A stretch of 64,000 bases of DNA from Rhodocytophaga rosea (GTDB taxonomy: Bacteria; Bacteroidota; Bacteroidia; Cytophagales; 172606-1), in the NCBI RefSeq assembly GCF_010119975.1, contig NZ_CP048222.1, forward strand, positions 5,556,501 to 5,620,500. Reading direction: 5' to 3'. Positions 57,032 to 64,000 of the stretch are shown here, one piece after another. Below the pieces are notes generated by a model. The model ran no database searches, was not told the origin of the DNA, and was given only the letters and a program-made list of their open reading frames with translations. A program made the translations under genes and the position numbers. The first letter of the stretch is position 1. The number at the start of each line of letters is the position of its first letter.

Positions 57032-57172
57032 GATTTATAGGATGAGCAGTCTGGAAATAGGATTTTTTGATAGATAAGATTATTAGGATTAAATAAAATC
57101 CTGCTAATCCTGAAATCCAGTGAATCGTGGTTCCAGACTATAATTCCTTCAATTCCTGGAATCCTATAAATC
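57032..57172. repeat. Nested imperfect palindrome between ftsW and murG
   Basis: Three stems nest in order: GATTTATAGGAT (57032-57043) with ATCCTATAAATC (57161-57172); AGTCTGGAA (57048-57056) with TTCCAGACT (57131-57139); GATTATTAGGATT (57078-57090) with AATCCTGCTAATC (57097-57109, 11 of 13). It would fold into one long hairpin in the ftsW-murG transcript. It occupies most of the 338-base gap 56848-57185, which holds nothing else that I can identify. Confidence 0.7.
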
Positions 57173-57185
57173 TTAACTGAGCCAG

Positions 57186-58328
57186 TTATTTAATCACTTC
57201 TTCTTTGATTTCTCCCCGGCTTACACTCAGAATAATTCCGATGGAAATCCCGGTAAATAGCAGTGAGGTTCCGCCCATACTCAATAGAGGCAAGGGCAGA
57301 CCAGTAATAGGTAATAATCCTACTGCCACACCCATATTCACCATCGCCTGAATCACCAGACTGAAACTGAGGCCGGCGGAGAGAAGGCCGCCGAAAGCCC
57401 GGTCACTTCGGGAAACAGCCAGCATTCCCCGGTAGAGTAAAGCCAGGTAGAGAAAAATTGTAAAAATGCCGCCGATCATGCCATATTCCTCGATAATGAT
57501 GGCGTAAATAAAATCAGAATAGGGATGAGGTAGAAAATTACGCTGATCACTTTTGCCGATGCCCTTTCCAAATATACCGCCAGTAGCAATGGCTACATAT
57601 GACATTTGCGCCTGAAAAGGAGCTTCATGGGAGTAAACTAGGGTATTTCCGTAATTCTTTAAACGGCTGTATACAGTGCCTAAGCGTTGTCCCAATGCTA
57701 AAGCTAATGTACCAGCTATCAGGCCAACAATTACCAGGTTGAATAAATATTTTACAGGTACTCTTCCCACAAACATCAAGAGCATACAGGTAGCGAATAG
57801 CAGGAAAGAAGTGGAAAAGTTGGAAAGTGCAATTAATCCACAAATCACACCACACCAGATCATAATCGGTACAAACGACATCTTGAAGTCTTCTATTTTT
57901 TGCTGACGTTTGGCCAGCATACTGGCCAGGTTGGCAATAAGAGCTAGTTTTGCCAGATCTGATGGCTGAAAGGATTGGCCGATAAACGGAATGGTGATCC
58001 ACCTGGAAGCTTCATTGATATTAGAACCGAAAAAGAAGGAAAATACCAGTAGCGGTACCGAAAACCATAAAGCCACCCTGGAAAGCCTGGAATAATAGCG
58101 GTAATCAATTTTATGCGCCAGCCACATGAGCACAAGTCCCAGAATTACCAGCGATGAATGTTTGATCAGGTAATGCTCGGTATTGCCCTGCATTTTTTTG
58201 TAGGCCAGTGTGCCAGTTGCACTATACACCACCAGCACACTCATAATGGACAAAGCCAGTACAATGCACCAGATGACAGGGTCACCTTTCAGGTTCTTCT
58301 GCAACCAAATTCTAAAATCATTTACCAT
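57186..58328 (-). CDS. ftsW: Lipid II polymerase / division protein FtsW
   Basis: FtsW is a SEDS-family glycosyltransferase that polymerises septal peptidoglycan. The 380 residues form about ten membrane helices, with GTVYSRLKNYGNTL and the FLPHPYSDFIYAIIIEEYGMIGG motif holding the catalytic aspartate region, and the C-terminal LLPITGLPLPLLSMGGTSLLFTGI signature. It follows murD by 42 bases. RodA is the alternative; the dcw context favours FtsW. Confidence 0.95.
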   Translation of the reverse strand: MVNDFRIWLQKNLKGDPVIWCIVLALSIMSVLVVYSATGTLAYKKMQGNTEHYLIKHSSLVILGLVLMWLAHKIDYRYYSRLSRVALWFSVPLLVFSFFFGSNINEASRWITIPFIGQSFQPSDLAKLALIANLASMLAKRQQKIEDFKMSFVPIMIWCGVICGLIALSNFSTSFLLFATCMLLMFVGRVPVKYLFNLVIVGLIAGTLALALGQRLGTVYSRLKNYGNTLVYSHEAPFQAQMSYVAIATGGIFGKGIGKSDQRNFLPHPYSDFIYAIIIEEYGMIGGIFTIFLYLALLYRGMLAVSRSDRAFGGLLSAGLSFSLVIQAMVNMGVAVGLLPITGLPLPLLSMGGTSLLFTGISIGIILSVSRGEIKEEVIK

Positions 58329-58370
58329 TCGTAATTTCTATTATTAAGAGTATGGAGTAAAAGTAGATTT

Positions 58371-59720
58371 TTAATCCTGCAACTTTAAATTTTTCAAATC
58401 ACTCACCGCTTGTTTAAACTGAGTGCCCCGGTCTTCGTAATTCTTAAAGAGGTCAAAACTGGCACAGGCTGGTGAAAGAAGTACTACTTCTCCAGGTTTA
58501 GCCAATTGTAAGCCCATTTGCACGGCTTCCCGAATATAAGCAGTTTCCTGAATGATGGGAACTTTACCTCTAAAAAATGCCAGCAATTTACTATTATCTT
58601 TTCCCAGACATACCAGTGCTTTTACCTTTTGGTTGACCAGTTCCTCAATCTGGGTATAATCATTTCCTTTATCAATACCACCTGCAATCAGCACCACCGG
58701 CTGTTTCATGCTTTCGAGGGCATAAAAAACCGAATCTACATTGGTGGCTTTGGAATCATTAATGAAGGTTACCCCATTAATTTCTCCTGCTTTTTCCAGG
58801 CGATGCGGTGCATTCTGAAACGTTTTCAGTCCGGCTTTAATTGCAACTTCCTCAATATCCAGAATACGGCAGGTAAGAATAGCTGCCATGCTGTTAATGG
58901 CATTGTGTTTTCCCTGCACAGGTAATTCATCCAGTGCAATCCGGATGGGCGAGCCGGTACGGATAACTAAAGTATCATTCGAAAGATACGCTCCGGTTTG
59001 TACTTCACTTTCCAGGGAAACAGGCAAAAGCATTGCCGGGATATTTCGGACAGCTAATTCCTTCTCAATGGGTGGATTTTCTTTGTAGTAGATGAAATAA
59101 TCTTCTTTGGCTAATTTCCGGGCAATACGAAACTTAGAATCAATGTATTTCTGAAAAGTATATTCATAGCGGTCCAAATGGTCGGGGGTGATATTGAGCA
59201 GAATAGCGATATGCGGATGAAACTCATAGGAATTATCCAGCTGGAAACTGCTGATCTCAAGTACATAATAATCAAATGTATCGGCAATTACCTGTTTGGC
59301 AAAACTCTCTCCAATATTTCCAGCTAGTCCAACTTTTAGCCCGGCAGATTTCAGTAAGTGATAAGTGAGTAAAGTCGTAGTGGTTTTGCCATTACTTCCG
59401 GTGATAGCAATCAGTTTAGCTTTGGTATACCTGGAAGCAAATTCAATTTCCGAAATAATGGTTATCCCTTTCTGTACCAGTGCTTGTATCAACGGTGCTT
59501 TATCCGGAATGCCGGGACTTTTTATCACTTCATCTGCTTCTAACACAAGGCTTTCTGTATGTTGACCCTCTTCATACGGGATTGCATTTTCTACCAGTAT
59601 CTGTTTGTATTTATCAGATAAGCTGCCTTTGTCTGACAGAAAAACTTCCATTCCTTTGTGTTTTGCCAGTAACGCAGCACCTACGCCACTTTCGCCGCCA
59701 CCCAGAATTACTACTTTCAT
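58371..59720 (-). CDS. murD: UDP-N-acetylmuramoyl-L-alanine-D-glutamate ligase
   Basis: MurD adds D-glutamate to UDP-MurNAc-L-Ala. I start it at the ATG at 59720 (449 residues, MKVVILGGGESGVGAALLA), because a TATATTTG promoter element places the transcript start near 59742 and Mur proteins begin with this strand; an in-frame ATG at 59741 is upstream. ITGSNGKTTTTLLTYHLL is the P-loop, followed by EISSFQLD and the NDSKATN signature. It is the first gene of the local dcw block; mraY, normally just before it, is absent, and the next gene is divergent. Confidence 0.96.
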   Translation of the reverse strand: MKVVILGGGESGVGAALLAKHKGMEVFLSDKGSLSDKYKQILVENAIPYEEGQHTESLVLEADEVIKSPGIPDKAPLIQALVQKGITIISEIEFASRYTKAKLIAITGSNGKTTTTLLTYHLLKSAGLKVGLAGNIGESFAKQVIADTFDYYVLEISSFQLDNSYEFHPHIAILLNITPDHLDRYEYTFQKYIDSKFRIARKLAKEDYFIYYKENPPIEKELAVRNIPAMLLPVSLESEVQTGAYLSNDTLVIRTGSPIRIALDELPVQGKHNAINSMAAILTCRILDIEEVAIKAGLKTFQNAPHRLEKAGEINGVTFINDSKATNVDSVFYALESMKQPVVLIAGGIDKGNDYTQIEELVNQKVKALVCLGKDNSKLLAFFRGKVPIIQETAYIREAVQMGLQLAKPGEVVLLSPACASFDLFKNYEDRGTQFKQAVSDLKNLKLQD

Positions 59721-59748
59721 AATTAGATTAATTTTGGCCAAATTACTT

Positions 59749-59756
59749 CAAATATA
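59749..59756 (-). promoter_or_regulatory. Promoter of the murD-to-ftsZ unit
   Basis: On the minus strand TATATTTG matches TAnnTTTG, and TCTG lies 20 bases upstream (three of four -33 positions). The transcript start near 59742 gives a 22-base leader to the ATG at 59720. It shows the dcw block here is driven from its own promoter. Confidence 0.55.
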
Positions 59757-59791
59757 GATTAAATTGCAACAGATTGCAGATAATCCCTGGT

Positions 59792-60430
59792 ATGAATCAA
59801 TATTTAAATACAAGAGAGCGTGAACTGGTGAAAGCCGCTGTTCAATTCAAGAAAAGAGCACAAAATTTAATTAAATCCGGAAAACTGGCTGCCGAGCATG
59901 GCGTAGTAGCCGAAACCTGTGACCGTTTGCTGGAACAAGTATATTCCCATGCCGAAAACCGGTTATTTGCTTTGCAGCAGCATGAAAACCTGAAAAAATC
60001 GGTACAGGATAATGCACAATGCCCCAGATGCAAGAGTAAAGAATACCTGAAATTAAGAGGAGTAGATGTGAGTGAAAAAGGCTGGAAAATGAATAAATAC
60101 TTTTGCCGGCGTTGTCATATTGAGTTTGTCTGGAACCGGCCGAACAATCCCTGGGATATGCTCAAATTTATGGAAGATTTTATTCAACAGCTGGAGCTTT
60201 CTATGCAAAACCCTGCGATAGATGAAGAAACCAAAGGGCAAACCAGGCAGGTAAAAGAACATATGGAACAAAATCTGGCGAAACTGATTCCGGTTATCGA
60301 AAATGCAGATAAAAATCTGCAGGATGTAAAGGAAAAAGATGAACAAATGGCGCAAATGCTGCATGAATTCAAAAATTACCTGCTGATTGAAAAGATCAAA
60401 CTGGATACCTGGGAAAATCAGCAACATTGA
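59792..60430 (+). CDS. Zinc-ribbon coiled-coil protein of unknown function
   Basis: A 212-residue protein from the ATG at 59792; a further in-frame ATG at 59774 would overlap the divergent promoter region. An N-terminal helical region (RERELVKAAVQFKKRAQNLI) is followed by a zinc ribbon, CPRC and CRRC about 30 residues apart, then a hydrophobic-aromatic WNRPNNPWDMLKFMEDF stretch and a long Gln/Lys/Glu-rich C-terminal coiled coil. It has no signal peptide. It is divergent from murD across a very short promoter region and precedes dgoK by 52 bases. I do not recognise a family; nucleic-acid or protein binding would fit the ribbon. Confidence 0.75.
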   Translation: MNQYLNTRERELVKAAVQFKKRAQNLIKSGKLAAEHGVVAETCDRLLEQVYSHAENRLFALQQHENLKKSVQDNAQCPRCKSKEYLKLRGVDVSEKGWKMNKYFCRRCHIEFVWNRPNNPWDMLKFMEDFIQQLELSMQNPAIDEETKGQTRQVKEHMEQNLAKLIPVIENADKNLQDVKEKDEQMAQMLHEFKNYLLIEKIKLDTWENQQH

Positions 60431-60482
60431 GATTATTTTTCATAAAATAGCGGACAACATATTTTGAATATAAATTGCACGC

Positions 60483-61499
60483 ATGAATCGAAACAAATTT
60501 CTGCTGAGCTGCGACTGGGGAACTTCCGCATTCAGGTTAAGATATGTAGAAACAGATACTGGGATAGTAAAAGCAGAACTTACTTCCCAACAAGGCATTG
60601 CTATTATGTTTACTGCGTATCAGAAAGCAATTTCAGATAAAGCCTTAATCGCTGAAAAGCGGATGGATTTTTATTTGTCATATTTGCTTTCGCAGATCGA
60701 AATATTATCCAGGAAAGTAGGACAATCTTTAAGCGAAGTACCAGTAATTATTTCCGGAATGGCTTCTTCTACCATCGGGATGAAAGAGCTTTCTTATACT
60801 GGTTTGCCTTTCTCTCTGGAAGGTACAGATACAGGTATTTTTCAGCAGCCTTCCGGCGAAAGTTTTCCACATGAGTTGCTACTAATTTCCGGTGTAAAAA
60901 GCGATGATGATGTGATGCGGGGAGAAGAAACCCAGTTGATGGGTCTGTCTGCTAGCGTTAACTTACAAAATGGGGTATGCATTTTTCCTGGTACGCATTC
61001 CAAGCATATGTATGTGCATGGAAAACAAATGACTGGCTTTAAAACCTTTATGACCGGAGAACTATTCCAAACCATTGCTTCGCATACTATTCTCCGGAAC
61101 TCTATAGAAAAGCCGGAAACAGACAATTTTGAAGCCCATGCACCTGTTTTTGAAGCCGGTGTATTAACGGCTGCAAATGGGAGTAATCTCTTGCATACCC
61201 TGTTCACTGTCCGTACCGGAGAATTATTTAAAAAATATTCCCGCTCAGAAAACTATTATTACCTGAGCGGCTTGCTGATTGGTCAGGAATTAGCCGGGCT
61301 ACAGCTTGGTAAAGATTTAGTGCTTACGCTTTGTTGTAGTTCGCATTTACTGCCGTATTATACAAAAGCCATTGAAAGCCTGGGATATACTTCACAAAGC
61401 CAGATTATTTCCGGAACGATTATCGATACGATTGTAACCGCCGGGCACTTGCGTATTAGCAAACAGCTAACTCTTATACCAAGAACTAACAATATTTAG
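60483..61499 (+). CDS. dgoK: 2-dehydro-3-deoxygalactonokinase
   Basis: DgoK phosphorylates 2-keto-3-deoxygalactonate in the De Ley-Doudoroff galactonate pathway. The 338-residue protein has the ASKHA phosphate-1 motif SCDWGTSAFRLRY at its start, then SGMASSTIGMKELSY, MRGEETQLMGLS and FPGTHSKHMYV, typical of DgoK. The aldolase gene follows after 70 bases. A dehydrogenase or galactonate dehydratase is not in the window, so the upstream steps must be encoded elsewhere. Confidence 0.92.
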   Translation: MNRNKFLLSCDWGTSAFRLRYVETDTGIVKAELTSQQGIAIMFTAYQKAISDKALIAEKRMDFYLSYLLSQIEILSRKVGQSLSEVPVIISGMASSTIGMKELSYTGLPFSLEGTDTGIFQQPSGESFPHELLLISGVKSDDDVMRGEETQLMGLSASVNLQNGVCIFPGTHSKHMYVHGKQMTGFKTFMTGELFQTIASHTILRNSIEKPETDNFEAHAPVFEAGVLTAANGSNLLHTLFTVRTGELFKKYSRSENYYYLSGLLIGQELAGLQLGKDLVLTLCCSSHLLPYYTKAIESLGYTSQSQIISGTIIDTIVTAGHLRISKQLTLIPRTNNI

Positions 61500-61569
61500 T
61501 CCAATGAAATAGAGTGACGGTGAATGGGTACAAATAACCAAAAACAAACAACCAATAACTATTAACGAT

Positions 61570-62217
61570 ATGCCTTTTTCCTGGGAATTATTTCACCAAA
61601 AACCCATTATCGGTATTCTCCGCAGTATTCCGGGAGACATTATCCAACAGATTATTCCGCTATATATACAAGCCGGTTTTACAACCATTGAAATTACCAT
61701 GAATACAGCCGGCGCTGAACAACTTATTCAGGAAACAGCAGAGGCGTATGGTACAACCCTGAATGTGGGAGCAGGTACGGTGTGCAACGAAAAAGACCTT
61801 GCAAACGCTTTGCACGCTGGTGCCAGTTTTATTGTTACACCTATTTTAAATGAATCTGTAATACGGACCTGTGTAGAAAACCGCATTCCCATATTTCCTG
61901 GTGCATATACACCCACCGAAATCTATACTGCCTGGAACCTGGGTGCATCCATGGTGAAAGTATTTCCTGCCAACCGCCTGGGACCTGAATATATTCAGGA
62001 AGTAAAAGCGCCTTTATCGCAAATAAAACTGGTGCCAACCGGAGGTGTTACAGTCAATAACTTTACTGATTTTTTTAAAGCTGGTGCAGATGGTGTAGGG
62101 ATGGGAAGTCAGCTATTTAATAAAACACTGCTTGCCAGCCGTGACTGGGATGGATTACTCACGCATTTTAAATCAGTACATCTGGCTTATGAACAACTTC
62201 AAAACAAACAAAGCTGA
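61570..62217 (+). CDS. KDPG/KDPGal aldolase
   Basis: A 215-residue class I aldolase of the KHG/KDPG family, which splits 2-keto-3-deoxy-6-phosphogluconate or -galactonate to pyruvate and glyceraldehyde 3-phosphate. GFTTIEITMNTAGA holds the acid-base glutamate (E41), NVGAGTVCNEKDL follows, and the Schiff-base lysine is K130 in SMVKVFPANRLGPEY. VPTGGVTVNNF is the phosphate site. Beside dgoK it most likely acts on the galactonate derivative (DgoA role), though an Eda role cannot be excluded. Its stop codon lies in the stem of the terminator. Confidence 0.93.
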   Translation: MPFSWELFHQKPIIGILRSIPGDIIQQIIPLYIQAGFTTIEITMNTAGAEQLIQETAEAYGTTLNVGAGTVCNEKDLANALHAGASFIVTPILNESVIRTCVENRIPIFPGAYTPTEIYTAWNLGASMVKVFPANRLGPEYIQEVKAPLSQIKLVPTGGVTVNNFTDFFKAGADGVGMGSQLFNKTLLASRDWDGLLTHFKSVHLAYEQLQNKQS

Positions 62218-62246
62218 TTCTTGTGAAAATCAGCTTTGTTTTATCA
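62207..62246. terminator. Terminator overlapping the aldolase stop codon
   Basis: AACAAAGCTGATT (62207-62219) and AATCAGCTTTGTT (62228-62240) form a perfect 13-base stem, then TTA-rich sequence. The aldolase TGA (62215-62217) is inside the left arm, so terminating ribosomes cover part of the stem. Confidence 0.82.
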
Positions 62247-62287
62247 AATATCAAATTATACTTAAAATCAATTCGATTTAGAAGCGG

Positions 62288-63718
62288 CTATCTTTTATCA
62301 GTACGTTTTTCATAAAAGCCTTTGTCGTTAAACGGCTCCTGTTTATAAAAATCTTCCTGGCTGCCAGATCTCAGATTGTATTCTGGTGATAAAGTGGTAA
62401 GCAATGTCCGTTCGTAGTCTCTGGTAACGGTTTCGCCGGTGTAAGATGGAAATTTCATTACCATGGCGCTATCTAAATTAGGTACCAGAACATAGTCGCT
62501 GTTCTTATCGATAGTGGCTGCTCCTATAGGAATCAGTATGTGGCGGTTAGCTATGTTTTCACTTAGGTTGCCGGTAAATACGTTCACATCCAGATACCTT
62601 ACTTTCATAGCCTCTACATCTACAATCAGTTCCTGCACTTTTCCGATTTCTTCACCTTTATTACCAATTACTGGCCAGCCGCGAACGTCCAGGTGTTTAT
62701 CAGCCACCTCAAACTCTTTCTCCAATTCTCTCATCCGCTTCAGTGAAGAAATACGGTTACTCTCGCGGTTTCTAGCTATGTTCTCCTCTACCGTTTCCCT
62801 CTCCCGAAGTAATTGTTGCTGGGTTTCCGCATGTGTCCGCTCAATCAAAAGTGTATCATCTTTCAGGCGGTTCATGCGCTCCTGGTATAGCTGATCTTGC
62901 TGTAATTTTTCCAGTTGAATATTATATAATTCATCCTGGCGCATTTTTTCCTGTTGCACCTGCGTAATTTTATCCTGAATCAATTCCATATGCACTTGTT
63001 TTTCACGCCTGAGGTGCTCAATTTTCTCTTGCAGGCCTGTATCATTGTGCTGAATTTCGGTACGCAGCAGATTTATTTTCTGCTCATATTCCTGGTCGGT
63101 TTCCACTTTGTCTTGCTGTAATTCAGACACACGGCGGTTAAAGGCTTGTTTCGCTTCCTCCCAGTCGCGGATAAATTCCTCCCGGTCTTCCAGAATACGC
63201 TTTTTATAATGCGTTTCTGATTGTACTTCAGCTAATTTTTCCTGACGGAGTTTTTCCAGCCGCAGAATCTCTACATTCAGTTCATCTATTTTCTGCTGAA
63301 TTTCCTCACTGGCTTTACGCATTTTTTCCATGTGTTTTTCATCGGCTTCAACTTCTCGCATACGTATGCGCTCAATTTTTTCCAGATAGTCTTTTTCAGC
63401 AGCGGCTTGTTCCTGGTCTAAGCGGGCTACTTTATCCTGATAGGCATGGTCATGATTTTGCCTTTCTTCATGCAGCCTTGAAATTCTTTCTTCCAGCAGA
63501 TCATCTTTATATTGTTCCTCCTGGCGGAGTTTTACAAGCCTTTCTTCGAACTGTTGGTCATAAGCTGCTTTTTCCTGCGCCAGTTTTTCCATTCTGTCGT
63601 GGAACTGGGTATCAAGCTGCGCTTTTTGCTCCTGTAACCGTTGTAAATCTGCATTTGTCTGCTCACTGCGAACGGAATCTTCTCTGGAATTCGGTCTGTT
63701 TGCTCTGTCTGTCGTCAT
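62288..63718 (-). CDS. Coiled-coil PRC-barrel protein with 18-residue repeats
   Basis: Starting at the ATG at 63718 the protein has 476 residues (an ATG at 63748 adds ten). After a polar N terminus, the first 290 or so residues of the longer form are a charged coiled coil built of tandem 18-residue units of the pattern x-x-Y/F/L-x-E/D-K/R-I/L/V-x-x-L-x-Q-E-x-x-x-x-D (47-154: six copies; 201-290: five copies). A PRC-barrel (about 355-430 of the longer form, GWPVIGNKGEEIGKVQELIVDVEAMKVRYLDVNVF) follows. PRC-barrels bind in photosynthetic complexes, RNA processing or envelope proteins. No signal peptide is present. Function is unknown. Confidence 0.85.
   Translation of the reverse strand: MTTDRANRPNSREDSVRSEQTNADLQRLQEQKAQLDTQFHDRMEKLAQEKAAYDQQFEERLVKLRQEEQYKDDLLEERISRLHEERQNHDHAYQDKVARLDQEQAAAEKDYLEKIERIRMREVEADEKHMEKMRKASEEIQQKIDELNVEILRLEKLRQEKLAEVQSETHYKKRILEDREEFIRDWEEAKQAFNRRVSELQQDKVETDQEYEQKINLLRTEIQHNDTGLQEKIEHLRREKQVHMELIQDKITQVQQEKMRQDELYNIQLEKLQQDQLYQERMNRLKDDTLLIERTHAETQQQLLRERETVEENIARNRESNRISSLKRMRELEKEFEVADKHLDVRGWPVIGNKGEEIGKVQELIVDVEAMKVRYLDVNVFTGNLSENIANRHILIPIGAATIDKNSDYVLVPNLDSAMVMKFPSYTGETVTRDYERTLLTTLSPEYNLRSGSQEDFYKQEPFNDKGFYEKRTDKR
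62879..63610 (-). repeat. 18-residue (54-base) helical repeat tract
   Basis: The region codes eleven clear copies of an 18-residue motif in two phases, residues 47-154 and 201-290 of the longer frame. At five helical turns, 18 residues match the 3.6 residues per turn of a straight alpha helix rather than a heptad. The copies are divergent in sequence but keep the aromatic, E/D-K/R-I/L and L-x-Q-E positions. Confidence 0.75.
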
Positions 63719-63777
63719 GGGGTTTGGAATTAATGGCTTATGGAACACCTGTTGTAGTACCTTTGATGACTGTACTA

Positions 63778-63999
63778 TTAAGCCAGAAAGGTTTCAAGCT
63801 TTGTAATCGTTACTTGCGGAATATAGCGTAAATGCCTAGCCGCCATTTCGGGTTGTTTGGCGGTTTGTAAATGGCTCACCCGGTTTTCAACCTGCATATT
63901 TCTAAAGACCAGCCATAATACGATAGCCAGCACCACCAGTATCCCCAGAATCCAGGGCCACACCCGCTTTGATTTTCGTTTAATAATAATTTCTGCCAT
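63778..63999 (-). CDS. Small membrane-anchored protein
   Basis: A 73-residue protein with a basic start (KRKSKRVWP) and one membrane helix (about 14-32, PWILGILVVLAIVLWLVF), then a polar tail. It begins one base from the window edge; the frame could extend upstream of the window. It lies 60 bases before the PRC-barrel gene on the same strand, so they may share a transcript. I do not recognise a family. Confidence 0.6.
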   Translation of the reverse strand: MAEIIIKRKSKRVWPWILGILVVLAIVLWLVFRNMQVENRVSHLQTAKQPEMAARHLRYIPQVTITKLETFLA

Positions 64000-64000
64000 A

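Noticed and set aside
1-64000. CRISPR array, tRNA, rRNA or prophage
   Set aside because: No regularly spaced repeats, no tRNA-like cloverleaf core and no phage genes were seen by eye; a covariance-model scan would be the decisive check for RNAs.

Overview
The window reads as about 64 kb of chromosome from a Bacteroidota bacterium, most likely of the order Cytophagales. The evidence is a SusC/SusD pair, a secreted protein with a type IX secretion (T9SS) C-terminal sorting domain, a GldA-type gliding ABC ATPase, a long isoleucyl-tRNA synthetase, FtsZ ending in the DNVD-type tail, weak Shine-Dalgarno sites, and several promoters of the Bacteroidota TAnnTTTG type. The species cannot be named from this sequence. 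I saw no rRNA, tRNA, CRISPR array, transposase or prophage. Gene density is high and the content is mostly core, with some accessory uptake and efflux loci.

Layout. 1-4.7 kb: uvrA (minus), then an ECF sigma factor overlapped by a 78-residue protein, then nth. 4.7-11.3 kb: a minus-strand cassette of TonB-dependent receptor, T9SS-exported DUF4331 protein, TPR protein and HupE/UreJ-like membrane protein. 12-13.2 kb: an FAD-dependent oxidoreductase. 13.6-19.2 kb: SusC, SusD and a third lipoprotein, closed by a terminator. 20.8-27.1 kb: a MarR-headed RND tripartite efflux operon with an operator-like palindrome upstream and a large hairpin before the tolC-like gene. 27.3-28.7 kb: pyrH and frr. 29.4-32.5 kb: two convergent cation/proton antiporters. 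32.8-36.8 kb: fatty acid desaturase, DUF4159, rsmE and gldA, with a 391-bp inverted-repeat element between rsmE and gldA. 37-42 kb: typA, a small lipoprotein and an HAE3/MMPL-type transporter. 42.3-48.9 kb: ileS, a DUF885 lipoprotein, a PrsW-like protease and plsC. 49-59.7 kb: a DUF6600-like exported protein and the distal half of the division and cell-wall (dcw) cluster, murD-ftsW-murG-murC-ftsQ-ftsA-ftsZ. 59.8-64 kb: a zinc-ribbon protein, dgoK with a KDPG/KDPGal aldolase, a PRC-barrel protein with 18-residue helical repeats, and a small membrane protein.

How the genes work together. The dcw block makes peptidoglycan precursors and the Z-ring. Its usual upstream partners (mraY, murE, ftsI) are absent, and murD has its own promoter. 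The RND operon is a complete adaptor-pump-outer membrane channel set under a likely MarR repressor. DgoK and the aldolase form the last two steps of a De Ley-Doudoroff-type galactonate route. The TonB/DUF4331/TPR/HupE cassette is the best candidate for an uncharacterised system: it combines outer-membrane uptake, an exported protein of unknown function, and a His-rich inner-membrane protein related to metal permeases.
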